Assembly (NCBI RefSeq): GCF_001439695.1
Contig: NZ_JYLL01000004.1
Coordinates: 62,001 to 126,000, forward strand
Origin: Pseudomonas veronii
GTDB lineage: Bacteria; Pseudomonadota; Gammaproteobacteria; Pseudomonadales; Pseudomonadaceae
Direction of reading: 5' to 3'
Length of the DNA stretch: 64,000 nt
The translations under genes and the position numbers were made by a program. Position 1 is the stretch's first letter; each line of letters opens with the position of its first letter. This document shows positions 32,505 through 39,681 of the stretch, in pieces. The notes beneath the pieces are model-generated. The model had not been told where the DNA came from, did no database searches, and worked only from the letters and a program-made list of their open reading frames with translations.

Positions 32505-33869
32505 TCAGGCAGGGATTTCCAGGGTCGCCCGCAGGCCGCCGGCCGCCAGGTTTTCCAGGCTGACCTGGCCGCCCAGGCGTTGGGCGATGGTTTGTACGAT
32601 GGTCAGGCCCAGGCCTGCGCCATGGGCATTGCCACGGCTGTAGAAGCGTTCGAACAGGCGCTCGCGCTGGTTTTCGTCGATGCCAGGGCCCTGATCGTCG
32701 ACGGTAAGGGCAAAACGCATGGCGTTCTTGCGCAAGCCCACGGTGATCACCCCGTGTTCCGGGGAGAAATTCGCGGCGTTGGTCACCAGGTTGGTCAGGG
32801 CGATATTGATCGCGGCGGTATCGGTATTCACCGGGCACGGGCCATCCTCGACGTCGAATACCAGCTCAAGGCCTTTGCTCAACAGCCACGGGGTCAACTG
32901 AATCAGGGTTTCGCGCACCGTTGTCGCCAGGTCGACGGCCTGCAGCGGCGGTTGCCCGGCGCTGGGCTCCAGGCGCGCCATGGTCAGCAATTGGTTGACC
33001 AGGCGGCTGGTACGGTCGACGCCGGCGATCAGAAAGGCCAGGGACTCGCGCCGTTCGGTTTCTGTGCCGGCTTCCAGCAGGTTCTGGGCATGCACGCGCA
33101 ATACCGCCAATGGTGTACGCATCTCATGGGCCGCATCGGCAATAAAGCGCCGTTCGCGGCCGAGCATTTCCTGGATCTGCGCGAGCATGCGGTTGAGCGC
33201 CGCCTGCATCGGCTCAAGCTCCGTGGGCAGCGGCGTCAGTTGCATCGGTTCGAGCGAGCCCGAATGCCGCGCACGCAGGGTGGCGGCCATGTCGGCCAGG
33301 GGCTTGAGGCCCCAGCCGATCGCCAGCCAGACCATCGCCGCGAGAATCAGGCTGCCCAGCACGTTGGGCCACAAGGTATGCCGCACGATGCGTTGCACCA
33401 GGTCGGCGCGCACGTCGTCGCGCTCGCCCACCCAGATCCGCAGGCCGTTGTCCTTGTCCTTGAGCACAAAGCCGCGCCATTGACGGCCGTTCAGGTCTTC
33501 GACGTTGCTGAAGCCCGGCTGGGTGGGCGCGGGGACAAATGACGGGGCGCTGGCGGTGAACACCAGCAGTTCGCCCTTGGGGTTCCACACCTGGAAGGCG
33601 ACTTTGCTTTCGTAGGGGTGCCCATCCACCTTGGGCATCGCTTCGCCCAAGGCTTTGTTGAACGCGCGGTACAGGTCTTCCTGGTCCTGGCTGGCCAGCG
33701 GCATGCTCATCACGCCCTGGAGCAGGCGGGCGTTCTGCGCCAGTTGCGCGTCATAGACTTCGGCGATTTCGTGGTTGCTGTCATGCAGGTTGAGCGCGCT
33801 GATCAGCAGCAGGCCGACGAGCAGCAGGCCGATGATCAGGGTCAGGGTTCGCCGTCGTATAGAAGTCAT
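32505..33869 (-). CDS. Sensor histidine kinase (QseC/PmrB-like)
   Basis: A 454-residue membrane kinase. TM1 lies near residues 8-27 (LTLIIGLLLVGLLLISALNL), a periplasmic sensor domain follows to ~160, and TM2 is near 165-185. HAMP precedes the HisKA box AAHEMRTPLAVLRVHAQ with phospho-acceptor His248. The ATPase domain has an N box (LTNLVTNAANFS), G1 (VDDQGPGID) and G2 (HGAGLGLTIVQ). Its start overlaps the response-regulator stop (ATGA), so it is the last gene of the seven-gene operon. It presumably senses a periplasmic or envelope signal and phosphorylates the preceding regulator. The signal cannot be read from the sequence. Confidence 0.93.
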   Translation of the reverse strand: MTSIRRRTLTLIIGLLLVGLLLISALNLHDSNHEIAEVYDAQLAQNARLLQGVMSMPLASQDQEDLYRAFNKALGEAMPKVDGHPYESKVAFQVWNPKGELLVFTASAPSFVPAPTQPGFSNVEDLNGRQWRGFVLKDKDNGLRIWVGERDDVRADLVQRIVRHTLWPNVLGSLILAAMVWLAIGWGLKPLADMAATLRARHSGSLEPMQLTPLPTELEPMQAALNRMLAQIQEMLGRERRFIADAAHEMRTPLAVLRVHAQNLLEAGTETERRESLAFLIAGVDRTSRLVNQLLTMARLEPSAGQPPLQAVDLATTVRETLIQLTPWLLSKGLELVFDVEDGPCPVNTDTAAINIALTNLVTNAANFSPEHGVITVGLRKNAMRFALTVDDQGPGIDENQRERLFERFYSRGNAHGAGLGLTIVQTIAQRLGGQVSLENLAAGGLRATLEIPA

Positions 33870-34528
33870 CCGCGCTCCTCAACCAGATAGCCGACGCCGC
33901 GAACGGTGCGGATCAGCTCGCTGGAGAACTTCTTGCGCAGGTGATGGATATGCACTTCCAGGGTGTTGCTTTCAGCTTCTTCGTTCCAGCCGTAGAGCAA
34001 CTGCATCAACTGGTCGCGGGTCATGACGCGGCCCGGTGGCGACAGCAGTTCGTGCAGCAGTTGGTATTCCTTGGGGGTGAGCAGCACCGGTTCGCCGTGG
34101 TAGCTGACCTGTTGCGTGCTCGGGTCCAGGCAGATGCCCGCGTGTTCGATCATCACCCGTGCGCGCCCGGCGCTGCGGCGCAGCAACGCGCGCAGGCGCG
34201 CCTTGAGTTCGGCCAGGTCGAAGGGCTTGATCAGGTAATCGTCGGCGCCGGCGTCCAGCCCGGCGATCCGGTCTTCGGTGGCATCCCGTGCCGTGAGGAT
34301 CAGCACCGGCAGGTTCGAGCCGCTGTCGCGCAAGCGGCGCAGCACCTCCAGCCCATCCATGCGCGGCAGCCCGAGATCGAGCACCGCCACGTCAAAGGTT
34401 TCGCTGAGCAGTGCATGTAATGCACTGCTGCCATCTTTGAGCCAATCAACGGTGTAGCCCTCTCGCACCAGCGCCTGGTGAATACCTTCACCCAATGCTT
34501 CGTCATCCTCGATCAGTAATAGGCGCAC
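33866..34528 (-). CDS. OmpR-family response regulator
   Basis: A 220-residue regulator. The receiver domain has the acidic pair at Asp8-Asp9, phospho-acceptor Asp51 in AVLDLGLPRMDG, Thr in LTARDA and Lys in DDYLIKPFDL. The C-terminal winged helix includes LTPKEYQLLHELLSPPGRVM and SNTLEVHIHHLRKKF, typical of QseB/PmrA-like proteins. It overlaps the kinase gene by 4 bases and follows the TPR-protein gene by 11. Two direct-repeat sites at 38842-38901, in front of the operon's first gene, are candidate targets, implying autoregulation plus control of the divergent cytochrome b561. Confidence 0.93.
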   Translation of the reverse strand: MRLLLIEDDEALGEGIHQALVREGYTVDWLKDGSSALHALLSETFDVAVLDLGLPRMDGLEVLRRLRDSGSNLPVLILTARDATEDRIAGLDAGADDYLIKPFDLAELKARLRALLRRSAGRARVMIEHAGICLDPSTQQVSYHGEPVLLTPKEYQLLHELLSPPGRVMTRDQLMQLLYGWNEEAESNTLEVHIHHLRKKFSSELIRTVRGVGYLVEERG

Positions 34529-34539
34529 GCGGACTCCTG

Positions 34540-35184
34540 TCAGTTGAGTTTTTTGTTGATGTCGGCCAGCACGCTTTCGATCTCTTTGCGCCGTCCGGCA
34601 TCGGCGGTTTCCCGGCCCGGCCGTGGAGCGGCGAGCAAGGCTTTTTGCAGGGCCTCGCGGGCTTCGCTGTAGCGTTTCTGCCGGTACAGGTGGTCCCCCC
34701 AGAAATACAGACTATCTATGCCCGTCGGGTTCAGTTGCAAGGCCTGTTTGAGTAACTGGTCAGCCTTGTCGGCATCGCCAAAGCCGATCGGCCAGCCGGG
34801 AACCCGATCATACAATGCGGCGAGGCTGGTGTAGGCCGAGCCTTGCAGGGCCTTGGGGTCGAGGGCGAGGGCTTTTTCCAGGTCGACCTTGGCCGCCTTG
34901 ACCTTGCTCAACGCGCCAAGCCCGCCCTGGGCACCGGCCCAGCTGCTGCTGACGATGCCGGACCAGATCCAGGCCTCGGCCGCTTGAGGGCGCGCCTGGG
35001 TGAAGGCTGTCGCCTGGGCGGCGAGTTGCTCAAAGGCCTTGGTGCGCTGTTCCTCGGGCAAGTTGTATTGAATATGGGCCCAGCGTGTCTGGATCTCGCT
35101 CAGGCGTTGCTGGTCGGCGCTGTCCAGCGCCCAGGTGAGTGGGCTCAGGGCGGTGAGCAGCAGCGCGGCGATGAGGCGTTTCAT
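34540..35184 (-). CDS. Exported TPR-like protein of the seven-gene operon
   Basis: A 214-residue protein with a signal peptide (MKRLIAALLLTALSPLTWA; cleavage near residue 19) and no lipobox, so probably periplasmic. The rest is helical with tetratricopeptide-like spacing: KAAKVDLEKALALDPKALQG, ADQLLKQALQLNPTGIDSLY and YSEAREALQKALLAAPRPGR. No enzyme motif is present. Its start overlaps the SDR stop by 4 bases and the response regulator follows after 11 bases. It may present a signal or product to the sensor kinase, or handle the exported product of the upstream enzymes (inference from position). Confidence 0.82.
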   Translation of the reverse strand: MKRLIAALLLTALSPLTWALDSADQQRLSEIQTRWAHIQYNLPEEQRTKAFEQLAAQATAFTQARPQAAEAWIWSGIVSSSWAGAQGGLGALSKVKAAKVDLEKALALDPKALQGSAYTSLAALYDRVPGWPIGFGDADKADQLLKQALQLNPTGIDSLYFWGDHLYRQKRYSEAREALQKALLAAPRPGRETADAGRRKEIESVLADINKKLN

Positions 35185-35990
35185 GGGTTCAGATCCTTTT
35201 TCACGGGTTTATCGCTGAGGCGACGGACCAGCGGCAGTTGTTTGCGCAAGCCTCGGTCGACCAGGTTCGGCAGCAGGCTGTTGAGGCGCACAAAAAAGCG
35301 CTCCGGCCAGCCCAAGTAAAGATCGCGGCGGTCGTTGGCAATCGCTTTGATCACGGCGGCGGCCACGCTGTGCGGGTCGTCGACATTGGATTTAAGCGCA
35401 TCGTTCAAGGCCTGCGCCGCAGGGCTGTTCATGCGCGTGTGGGTGGCACGCGGCGCGACGTACAACACGCCGACCCGCGTATCGGCCAGTTCCCGGCGCA
35501 GGGCTTCGGAAAACCCGCGCAAGGCGAACTTGGTCGCGCAGTAGGTGGCATAACCGGGGTAACCGATGGAGCCGTAAGTGGAGCCGACGTTCACCACCAT
35601 CGCGCTCGCGGCTTGCTTGAGCATGGGCAGCAGCAGCTTGGTCAGGCAGATCGGCGCGGTGATGTTCAACGCGAGCATGCCGTTGATCTCGTTTTCGTCG
35701 AGCTGTTCCAGCATGGCGAAGTGGTTGATCCCGGCTGCGTTGATCAGCAGGTTGACGCCGCCGATGGCTTGCGCGGCGGCCAGCACCTTGCGCCGGTCGT
35801 TGAGGAAGGTCAGGTCGGCACCGACCCAGCACAGTTGTTCCGGGTACTGCGCCAACAAGGCTTCCAGCGGTTCGCGATGACGCGCCACGGCCAGCACGTG
35901 TGCGCCACTGGCACACAGTGCAGAGGCAATCGCCAGGCCAATGCCACCGCTGGCGCCGGTCAGCACCACACGGGTTTCAGACAGGCGCAT
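35181..35990 (-). CDS. Short-chain dehydrogenase/reductase
   Basis: A 269-residue NAD(P)-dependent oxidoreductase. TGASGGIGLAIASAL is the TGxxxGxG cofactor loop, NAAGINHFAM matches the NNAG motif, and YATYCATKFALRGF is the catalytic YxxxK. The C-terminus extends ~20 residues past the usual core and is basic and hydrophobic (ERFFVRLNSLLPNLVDRGLR), perhaps for membrane contact. ATG 35990 is chosen; the frame runs 24 codons further but that region codes for the upstream gene, and a 14-base overlap is normal in this operon. It probably reduces or oxidises the product of the diiron enzyme or ligase. Confidence 0.9.
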   Translation of the reverse strand: MRLSETRVVLTGASGGIGLAIASALCASGAHVLAVARHREPLEALLAQYPEQLCWVGADLTFLNDRRKVLAAAQAIGGVNLLINAAGINHFAMLEQLDENEINGMLALNITAPICLTKLLLPMLKQAASAMVVNVGSTYGSIGYPGYATYCATKFALRGFSEALRRELADTRVGVLYVAPRATHTRMNSPAAQALNDALKSNVDDPHSVAAAVIKAIANDRRDLYLGWPERFFVRLNSLLPNLVDRGLRKQLPLVRRLSDKPVKKDLNP

Positions 35991-36651
35991 GGTGAGCCTC
36001 CCCGCTACGCGGCAGGTTGCGGAACATGTCGGTGTACAGCGCGTACACGACTTTGGACGCACGGATCACGGCGGCCTGGTCTTCGGGGTCGTCCAGGCTG
36101 TTCATCAAGCGGCGGTACGTTTCCATGTGCCCGATGTCCAGGGCACCGTGGGAGCTCAGGTAGCTGAACGCCGTCTCCGGCAGTTGCAGATGATCGCGGA
36201 TGCTGCCGGCGGCGTGGGTGGCCAGGGCGATGCTGGTGCCTTCCAGTACATTGACCATGCCGAACAGGCCGACCGGGTTGTCACGGGCGATCAGGTCGTA
36301 GAGGTAGCTGACCATCAACTCGATGGGCAAGCCCGGGCGTCCGTCACGTACCGCGTCGCGGTCGCCGCCACAGGCCTCGATGTCATCGAGCACCCATTGC
36401 TCATGGCCATATTCATCCTCGATGTAGTCGCTGACTGCCTTGCGCAACCACTCCAGGCGCGAGGGCAGGCGCGCACCGCAGGCCATCATCAACGGCACGG
36501 TGTGGCGCACGTGGTAGTAAGCCTGGGCGAGGAATTCACGGTAGCTCTCCAGGCTGACCTTGCCTTCCAGTGCATCACGGATGATCGGCAGGCTGAACAG
36601 GGCCTGGCGTTCTTGTTGGGTGGCGTCTTGCAGTGTGTCGAAAAAGTTCAC
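35977..36651 (-). CDS. Haem-oxygenase-like diiron protein (TenA/HDO family, iron-containing redox enzyme)
   Basis: A 224-residue helical protein of the TenA-like haem-oxygenase fold. Candidate iron ligands follow the HDO pattern: Glu80 and His83 (EYGHE), Glu137 (NVLEGTS), and His168-x3-Asp172-x2-His175 (SHGALDIGH). This H-x3-D-x2-H arrangement is the one known in UndA-type oxidases, which cleave or oxidise fatty acids with O2. Thiaminase-type TenA proteins lack it. The gene sits between an AMP ligase (4-base overlap) and an SDR (14-base overlap), so the substrate is probably an activated or acyl-derived intermediate. The exact reaction is unknown; UndA itself is longer (~260 residues). Confidence 0.85.
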   Translation of the reverse strand: MNFFDTLQDATQQERQALFSLPIIRDALEGKVSLESYREFLAQAYYHVRHTVPLMMACGARLPSRLEWLRKAVSDYIEDEYGHEQWVLDDIEACGGDRDAVRDGRPGLPIELMVSYLYDLIARDNPVGLFGMVNVLEGTSIALATHAAGSIRDHLQLPETAFSYLSSHGALDIGHMETYRRLMNSLDDPEDQAAVIRASKVVYALYTDMFRNLPRSGEAHHAPV

Positions 36652-38126
36652 GATGAAGTTTCCTCGTTGAGTGCAGGGGCAAGTTGGGATTGATAACGCG
36701 CGACGATGGCGTCACGCCGTGGCCGGCCATTGGCGGTGAGCAAGCCGTTGGCGGCGGTGAACGGTTCTTCCAGGCGCGTCCAGCGATGCACCTGTGCGTA
36801 GTCGGGCAGGCCGCTGTTGGCCAGGGCCACAGCGGCGGCCAGTTGGGCGTCGGAGCAGTCGGCGCGATGAGGCCACAGCAGCGCGTGGTTCTGCGGCAGG
36901 GCTTCGCCATAGACGAAGGCCTGGGCGATGGCGCCGCCCTGGGTCAGTTCGGCCTCGACCCAGTCCGGGTTGACGTTGCGCCCGTAACTGGTGACGAACT
37001 GATGCTTCTTGCGGCCTTTGAGGTAGAGAAAACCGTCGTCGTCGAACGCGCCGAGGTCACCGCTGGGCCACCATTGTTCGGGCTGTTCGGTCTGGCCCAG
37101 ATAGCCGAGCAAGGTCGAGCCTTTGATCAGCACCTCGTTGTCTTCGGCGAGGCGGATCTCCACATGGGGCAGCGGCTGGCCAACACTGCCGGCGCGCTGG
37201 GCGCCGGGGCGGTTGAGGCACACCACCGAGGCGCATTCCGACAGGCCGTAACCTTCGAACACCGGCACGCCCAAGTGCTGCGCGCGCAGCAGCAAGGCCT
37301 TGGAGACCCGCGCACCGCCCACCGCGGCAAAGCGCAGGCCTTGCGGATTGAAGGCTTTCTGCTCGGCGGCGATGACCAGCATCAGCAGCAACTGCGGAAC
37401 CAGGATCAGGCTGTGGGGTTGGCGCACCGCCAGGCAACCGAGCAATTGCGCGGCGTCCACCGCACTGGCGCCCTGGATGCCCAGGCTCTTCTGGCTGGGC
37501 AGGCTCAAGGTGGCGCCGGCATACAGCGCGGCGTAGCAACCCAGGTTCTCGAGCAGGATGGCAAGCGGCAATAATGACAGGTGATGGCGCGGGTCGCTGG
37601 CATGGCTGGCCTGGTACAACTCGCGGGCCACCCGCAGTACGCTGTCGGCGCTCAGGCACACGCCTTTGGGCGTGCCGGTGGTGCCGGAGGTAAAGGTCAC
37701 CTTGGCCGTGCCCAGGGGCATTGAAGGGCGGCCGTCGAACGCGCGGCACCAGAAGTCACCGGTTTTGCGGTAACCGCCAGCGTGCAATTCGGCGTCCAGG
37801 TAGGGCTCGGCGATCACGCGCTCGGCGTGGCTCTGTTCCAGGCAGTGGGCGCGTTGGGTCGGGCTGAAGAACGGCGGCAGGGTCAGGCAGGTCAAGCCTT
37901 CGAACAGGATCGCCAGGTCCCACAGCATGGCCTCGATGCCATTGTCCAGGGCCAGCGCCACCACCTTCACGCCTTCATCGCGCAGGCGTTCCTGTCGAGC
38001 GGTCACCTCGGCGAACAGCGCGGTGTAATCCATCTTCAAGGTGTCGCCCCACAGGGCGACGGCGCCGTCATTGCGTTCGGCATAGCCGCGAAGAACAGCG
38101 TGGAAACGGCGGGTTTCAGGCGACAT
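36648..38126 (-). CDS. AMP-dependent (acyl) ligase
   Basis: A 492-residue adenylate-forming enzyme. The P-loop TFTSGTTGTPKG is at residues 144-155, YGLSECASVVCLNRPG is the adenine-binding motif, SGDLGAFDDDGFLYLKGRKK holds the A7/A8 aspartate and hinge. It activates a carboxylic acid as the acyl-adenylate and may pass it to CoA or an amine. The A10 motif reads LLTANGRPRRDAI: the lysine that normally drives adenylation (NGK or TxK) is Arg468. ATG 38126 overlaps the preceding gene by 11 bases; the longer frame lies in that gene and is rejected. The substrate is probably a fatty acid given the neighbours, but no specificity code was derived. Confidence 0.88.
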   Translation of the reverse strand: MSPETRRFHAVLRGYAERNDGAVALWGDTLKMDYTALFAEVTARQERLRDEGVKVVALALDNGIEAMLWDLAILFEGLTCLTLPPFFSPTQRAHCLEQSHAERVIAEPYLDAELHAGGYRKTGDFWCRAFDGRPSMPLGTAKVTFTSGTTGTPKGVCLSADSVLRVARELYQASHASDPRHHLSLLPLAILLENLGCYAALYAGATLSLPSQKSLGIQGASAVDAAQLLGCLAVRQPHSLILVPQLLLMLVIAAEQKAFNPQGLRFAAVGGARVSKALLLRAQHLGVPVFEGYGLSECASVVCLNRPGAQRAGSVGQPLPHVEIRLAEDNEVLIKGSTLLGYLGQTEQPEQWWPSGDLGAFDDDGFLYLKGRKKHQFVTSYGRNVNPDWVEAELTQGGAIAQAFVYGEALPQNHALLWPHRADCSDAQLAAAVALANSGLPDYAQVHRWTRLEEPFTAANGLLTANGRPRRDAIVARYQSQLAPALNEETSS

Positions 38127-38793
38127 GGCTGGCATCCTCAATCGTGGTCGGCAACCCCAGGCGCGAGAACAGGCCCATGTTGCGCAGATGGATGAAGCCG
38201 GCGCGGATATTGCCGACATGCACCCAGGGTTGGCTTTCGTAATAACTGCCCCAGTGATGGCGCTCATCGCCCAGGCGCTGCGGGTCGGCGGCGCACAGGG
38301 TGACGGGCTTCAGACCGAGGCGATGGAAACTGTTGACCAGGCCGATATTGCCGGTGAACGCCACCCACTCCAGGCCGGCCATCGCCAGCAACCAGGTGAT
38401 GGCGATGATGCTCAGGCGCGCACTGCCGGTGTCGCTGGCGGCCAGGTTGCCGACTTCGGCGATGGCCCGGCGGTCTACCGGTTGCGCGGCGGCGGCGCTG
38501 ATCAGCGGCTCGATCGGATGGTCGAGGTAGCGCTCCAGGAACAACGGCTCGGCGCTCGCCAGGCGCACCCCGGCGACGGCGCAGAGTTCACCGTTGGCCT
38601 GGCTGACGCCAAACAGCTGCGGCATGAAATGACGGATATCGGCACCGTGGGCAATCCGAAAGCGCTGCTGGATGAAGGCTTCGAAGGCCGGGCGTTGGGG
38701 GTCTTGGGGCAGTGCTCGGGAAAGGCACAGCGATGCGCTGTCGGCTTGGCCGAACAGCAGGGGCAGGGGGATCTTCCAATCGATACTGGGCAT
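38116..38793 (-). CDS. Thermostable hemolysin family protein (acyltransferase-like fold)
   Basis: A 225-residue protein matching the thermostable hemolysin family first named in Vibrio. Family segments are FIQQRFRIAHGADIRHFMPQ, FLERYLDHPIEPLI, AIAEVGNLAASDTGSARLSI and FTGNIGLVNSFHRLGLKP. The domain resembles GNAT or autoinducer-synthase-like acyltransferases more than a pore-former. It has no signal peptide and no transmembrane helix, so the hemolysin name may be misleading here. ATG 38793 is supported by GGAGG at 38804-38808; a TTG at 38811 is possible but overlaps that site. It is the first gene of the seven-gene operon and its ribosome site is inside a hairpin. Confidence 0.85.
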   Translation of the reverse strand: MPSIDWKIPLPLLFGQADSASLCLSRALPQDPQRPAFEAFIQQRFRIAHGADIRHFMPQLFGVSQANGELCAVAGVRLASAEPLFLERYLDHPIEPLISAAAAQPVDRRAIAEVGNLAASDTGSARLSIIAITWLLAMAGLEWVAFTGNIGLVNSFHRLGLKPVTLCAADPQRLGDERHHWGSYYESQPWVHVGNIRAGFIHLRNMGLFSRLGLPTTIEDASHVA

Positions 38794-38803
38794 TGGCGTT
38801 ATG

Positions 38804-38825
38804 CCTCCCAAGTGAAGTTGGGAGG
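38804..38825 (-). promoter_or_regulatory. Shine-Dalgarno-sequestering hairpin in the leader of the seven-gene operon
   Basis: In the mRNA, CCUCCCAA, a CUUCAC loop and UUGGGAGG form a perfect 8-bp stem. The GGAGG at the end of the second arm is the ribosome site of the thermostable-hemolysin-family gene, 10 bases before its AUG. When folded, this would block translation of the first gene and, by coupling, the overlapping genes behind it. Confidence 0.65.
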
Positions 38826-38841
38826 AGTATCGAGGGCGTTT

Positions 38842-38901
38842 CTTAACGAAGTCTGAAGGTGCTGAAAATGATCGTTTCAGCGATCTTCAGATTGTCTTAA
38901 G
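38842..38901. promoter_or_regulatory. Two OmpR-type direct-repeat sites in the divergent promoter
   Basis: CTTCAG-N5-CTTAAG (plus, 38885-38901) and CTTCAG-N5-GTTAAG (minus, 38842-38858) are the same 17-bp site in opposite orientation, each with 11-base periodicity as used by PmrA/QseB-type regulators. Between them GCTGAAA-N7-TTTCAGC (38861-38881) forms another dyad. They lie between the seven-gene operon and cytochrome b561. Confidence 0.55.
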
Positions 38902-38975
38902 ACTAGCCGGGCAGGGTGATCGCGACTTTATCAAGGCCGGGTTCGGCCCCACCCCCTGCACAAGGTGCCTTTTCT

Positions 38976-39518
38976 ATGAGCGAAAACCTGATGACAGCGC
39001 GCTACTCAAGGCTGTCGATGATTCTGCACTGGTTGATGCTGGCGTTGTTTGTCGGCGTGTACGGTTGCATCGAAATCAAAGGTCTGTTGCCCCGCGGGCA
39101 CGCACTCAAGGGGCTGTTCCTCGGCGCCCATGCGCTGTTCGGTATCGGGATTTTCCTGCTGGTCTGGCTGCGCCTGCTCGGGCGCCTGACGCCGCGCCCA
39201 CCGATCGTGCCGCGCCCGCCGGCCTGGCAGACGGGCATGTCGCACCTGATGCACCTGGCGTTGTACGGCCTGATGATCGTCACGCCGCTGCTGGCCTGGC
39301 TGATGCTCAACGCCGCAGGCAAACCGGTGCCGTATTTCGAGTTTTCCTTGCCGACCCTGGTCGCAGCGGACCCCGACCTGGCCAGGCAGTTCAAGCACTG
39401 GCATGAATGGTTGGGCAGCGCCGGTTATTGGCTGATCGGCCTGCACGCCGCCGCCGGTTTGTTCCACCACTATTGGGTGCGGGACAACACCTTGCTGCGC
39501 ATGCTGCCAAAACGTTAA
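38976..39518 (+). CDS. Cytochrome b561 family protein
   Basis: A 180-residue inner-membrane di-haem cytochrome with four helices. Haem-ligating histidines are in SMILHWLMLAL, FLGAHALFGIG, HLMHLALYGLM and IGLHAAAGLFHHYW, the CybB pattern. The family carries electrons between quinol and unknown acceptors, in some cases reducing superoxide. ATG 38976 is supported by AAGGTG upstream; the frame extends further up without a ribosome site. It is divergent from the seven-gene operon and shares the paired regulator sites, so it may be co-controlled by that operon's two-component system. Confidence 0.92.
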   Translation: MSENLMTARYSRLSMILHWLMLALFVGVYGCIEIKGLLPRGHALKGLFLGAHALFGIGIFLLVWLRLLGRLTPRPPIVPRPPAWQTGMSHLMHLALYGLMIVTPLLAWLMLNAAGKPVPYFEFSLPTLVAADPDLARQFKHWHEWLGSAGYWLIGLHAAAGLFHHYWVRDNTLLRMLPKR

Positions 39519-39539
39519 GAACGCTGAGGTTGCGGTTAA

Positions 39540-39595
39540 GTCGCTTGATGAAACGTTTCATCAAGCGACAAACGGGCTACGCAAGCGCTTGCGTA
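39540..39595. promoter_or_regulatory. Tandem LacI-type operators upstream of the sugar transporter
   Basis: A perfect 30-bp palindrome at 39540-39569 (half-site GTCGCTTGATGAAAC, centre AAACGTTT) is followed by a perfect 18-bp palindrome at 39578-39595 (half-site TACGCAAGC). Both centres are typical of LacI/GalR operators. Centres are about 32 bp apart. They precede the transporter operon by ~90 bases, and a LacI-family gene lies within that operon. Confidence 0.7.
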
Positions 39596-39681
39596 AGCAA
39601 ATCTATCTGATTAGAGTCGGTGGTGATCGGCTCTGATCCAAGGAGCGCGAATACAAAAATAATAAATTCAGGAGCTCAGTC

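Noticed and set aside
35977..36651. Thiaminase (TenA) function for the HDO gene
   Set aside because: It lacks thiamine genes nearby and has the H-x3-D-x2-H diiron pattern instead.
38116..38793. Reading the first gene of the seven-gene operon as a true pore-forming hemolysin
   Set aside because: No signal peptide or membrane segment; the fold resembles acyltransferases and the neighbours are biosynthetic, so the family name alone is not taken as function.
39540..39569. The 30-bp palindrome as a terminator of cytochrome b561
   Set aside because: No T-run follows and the AAACGTTT centre is typical of LacI operators; a dual role is not excluded.
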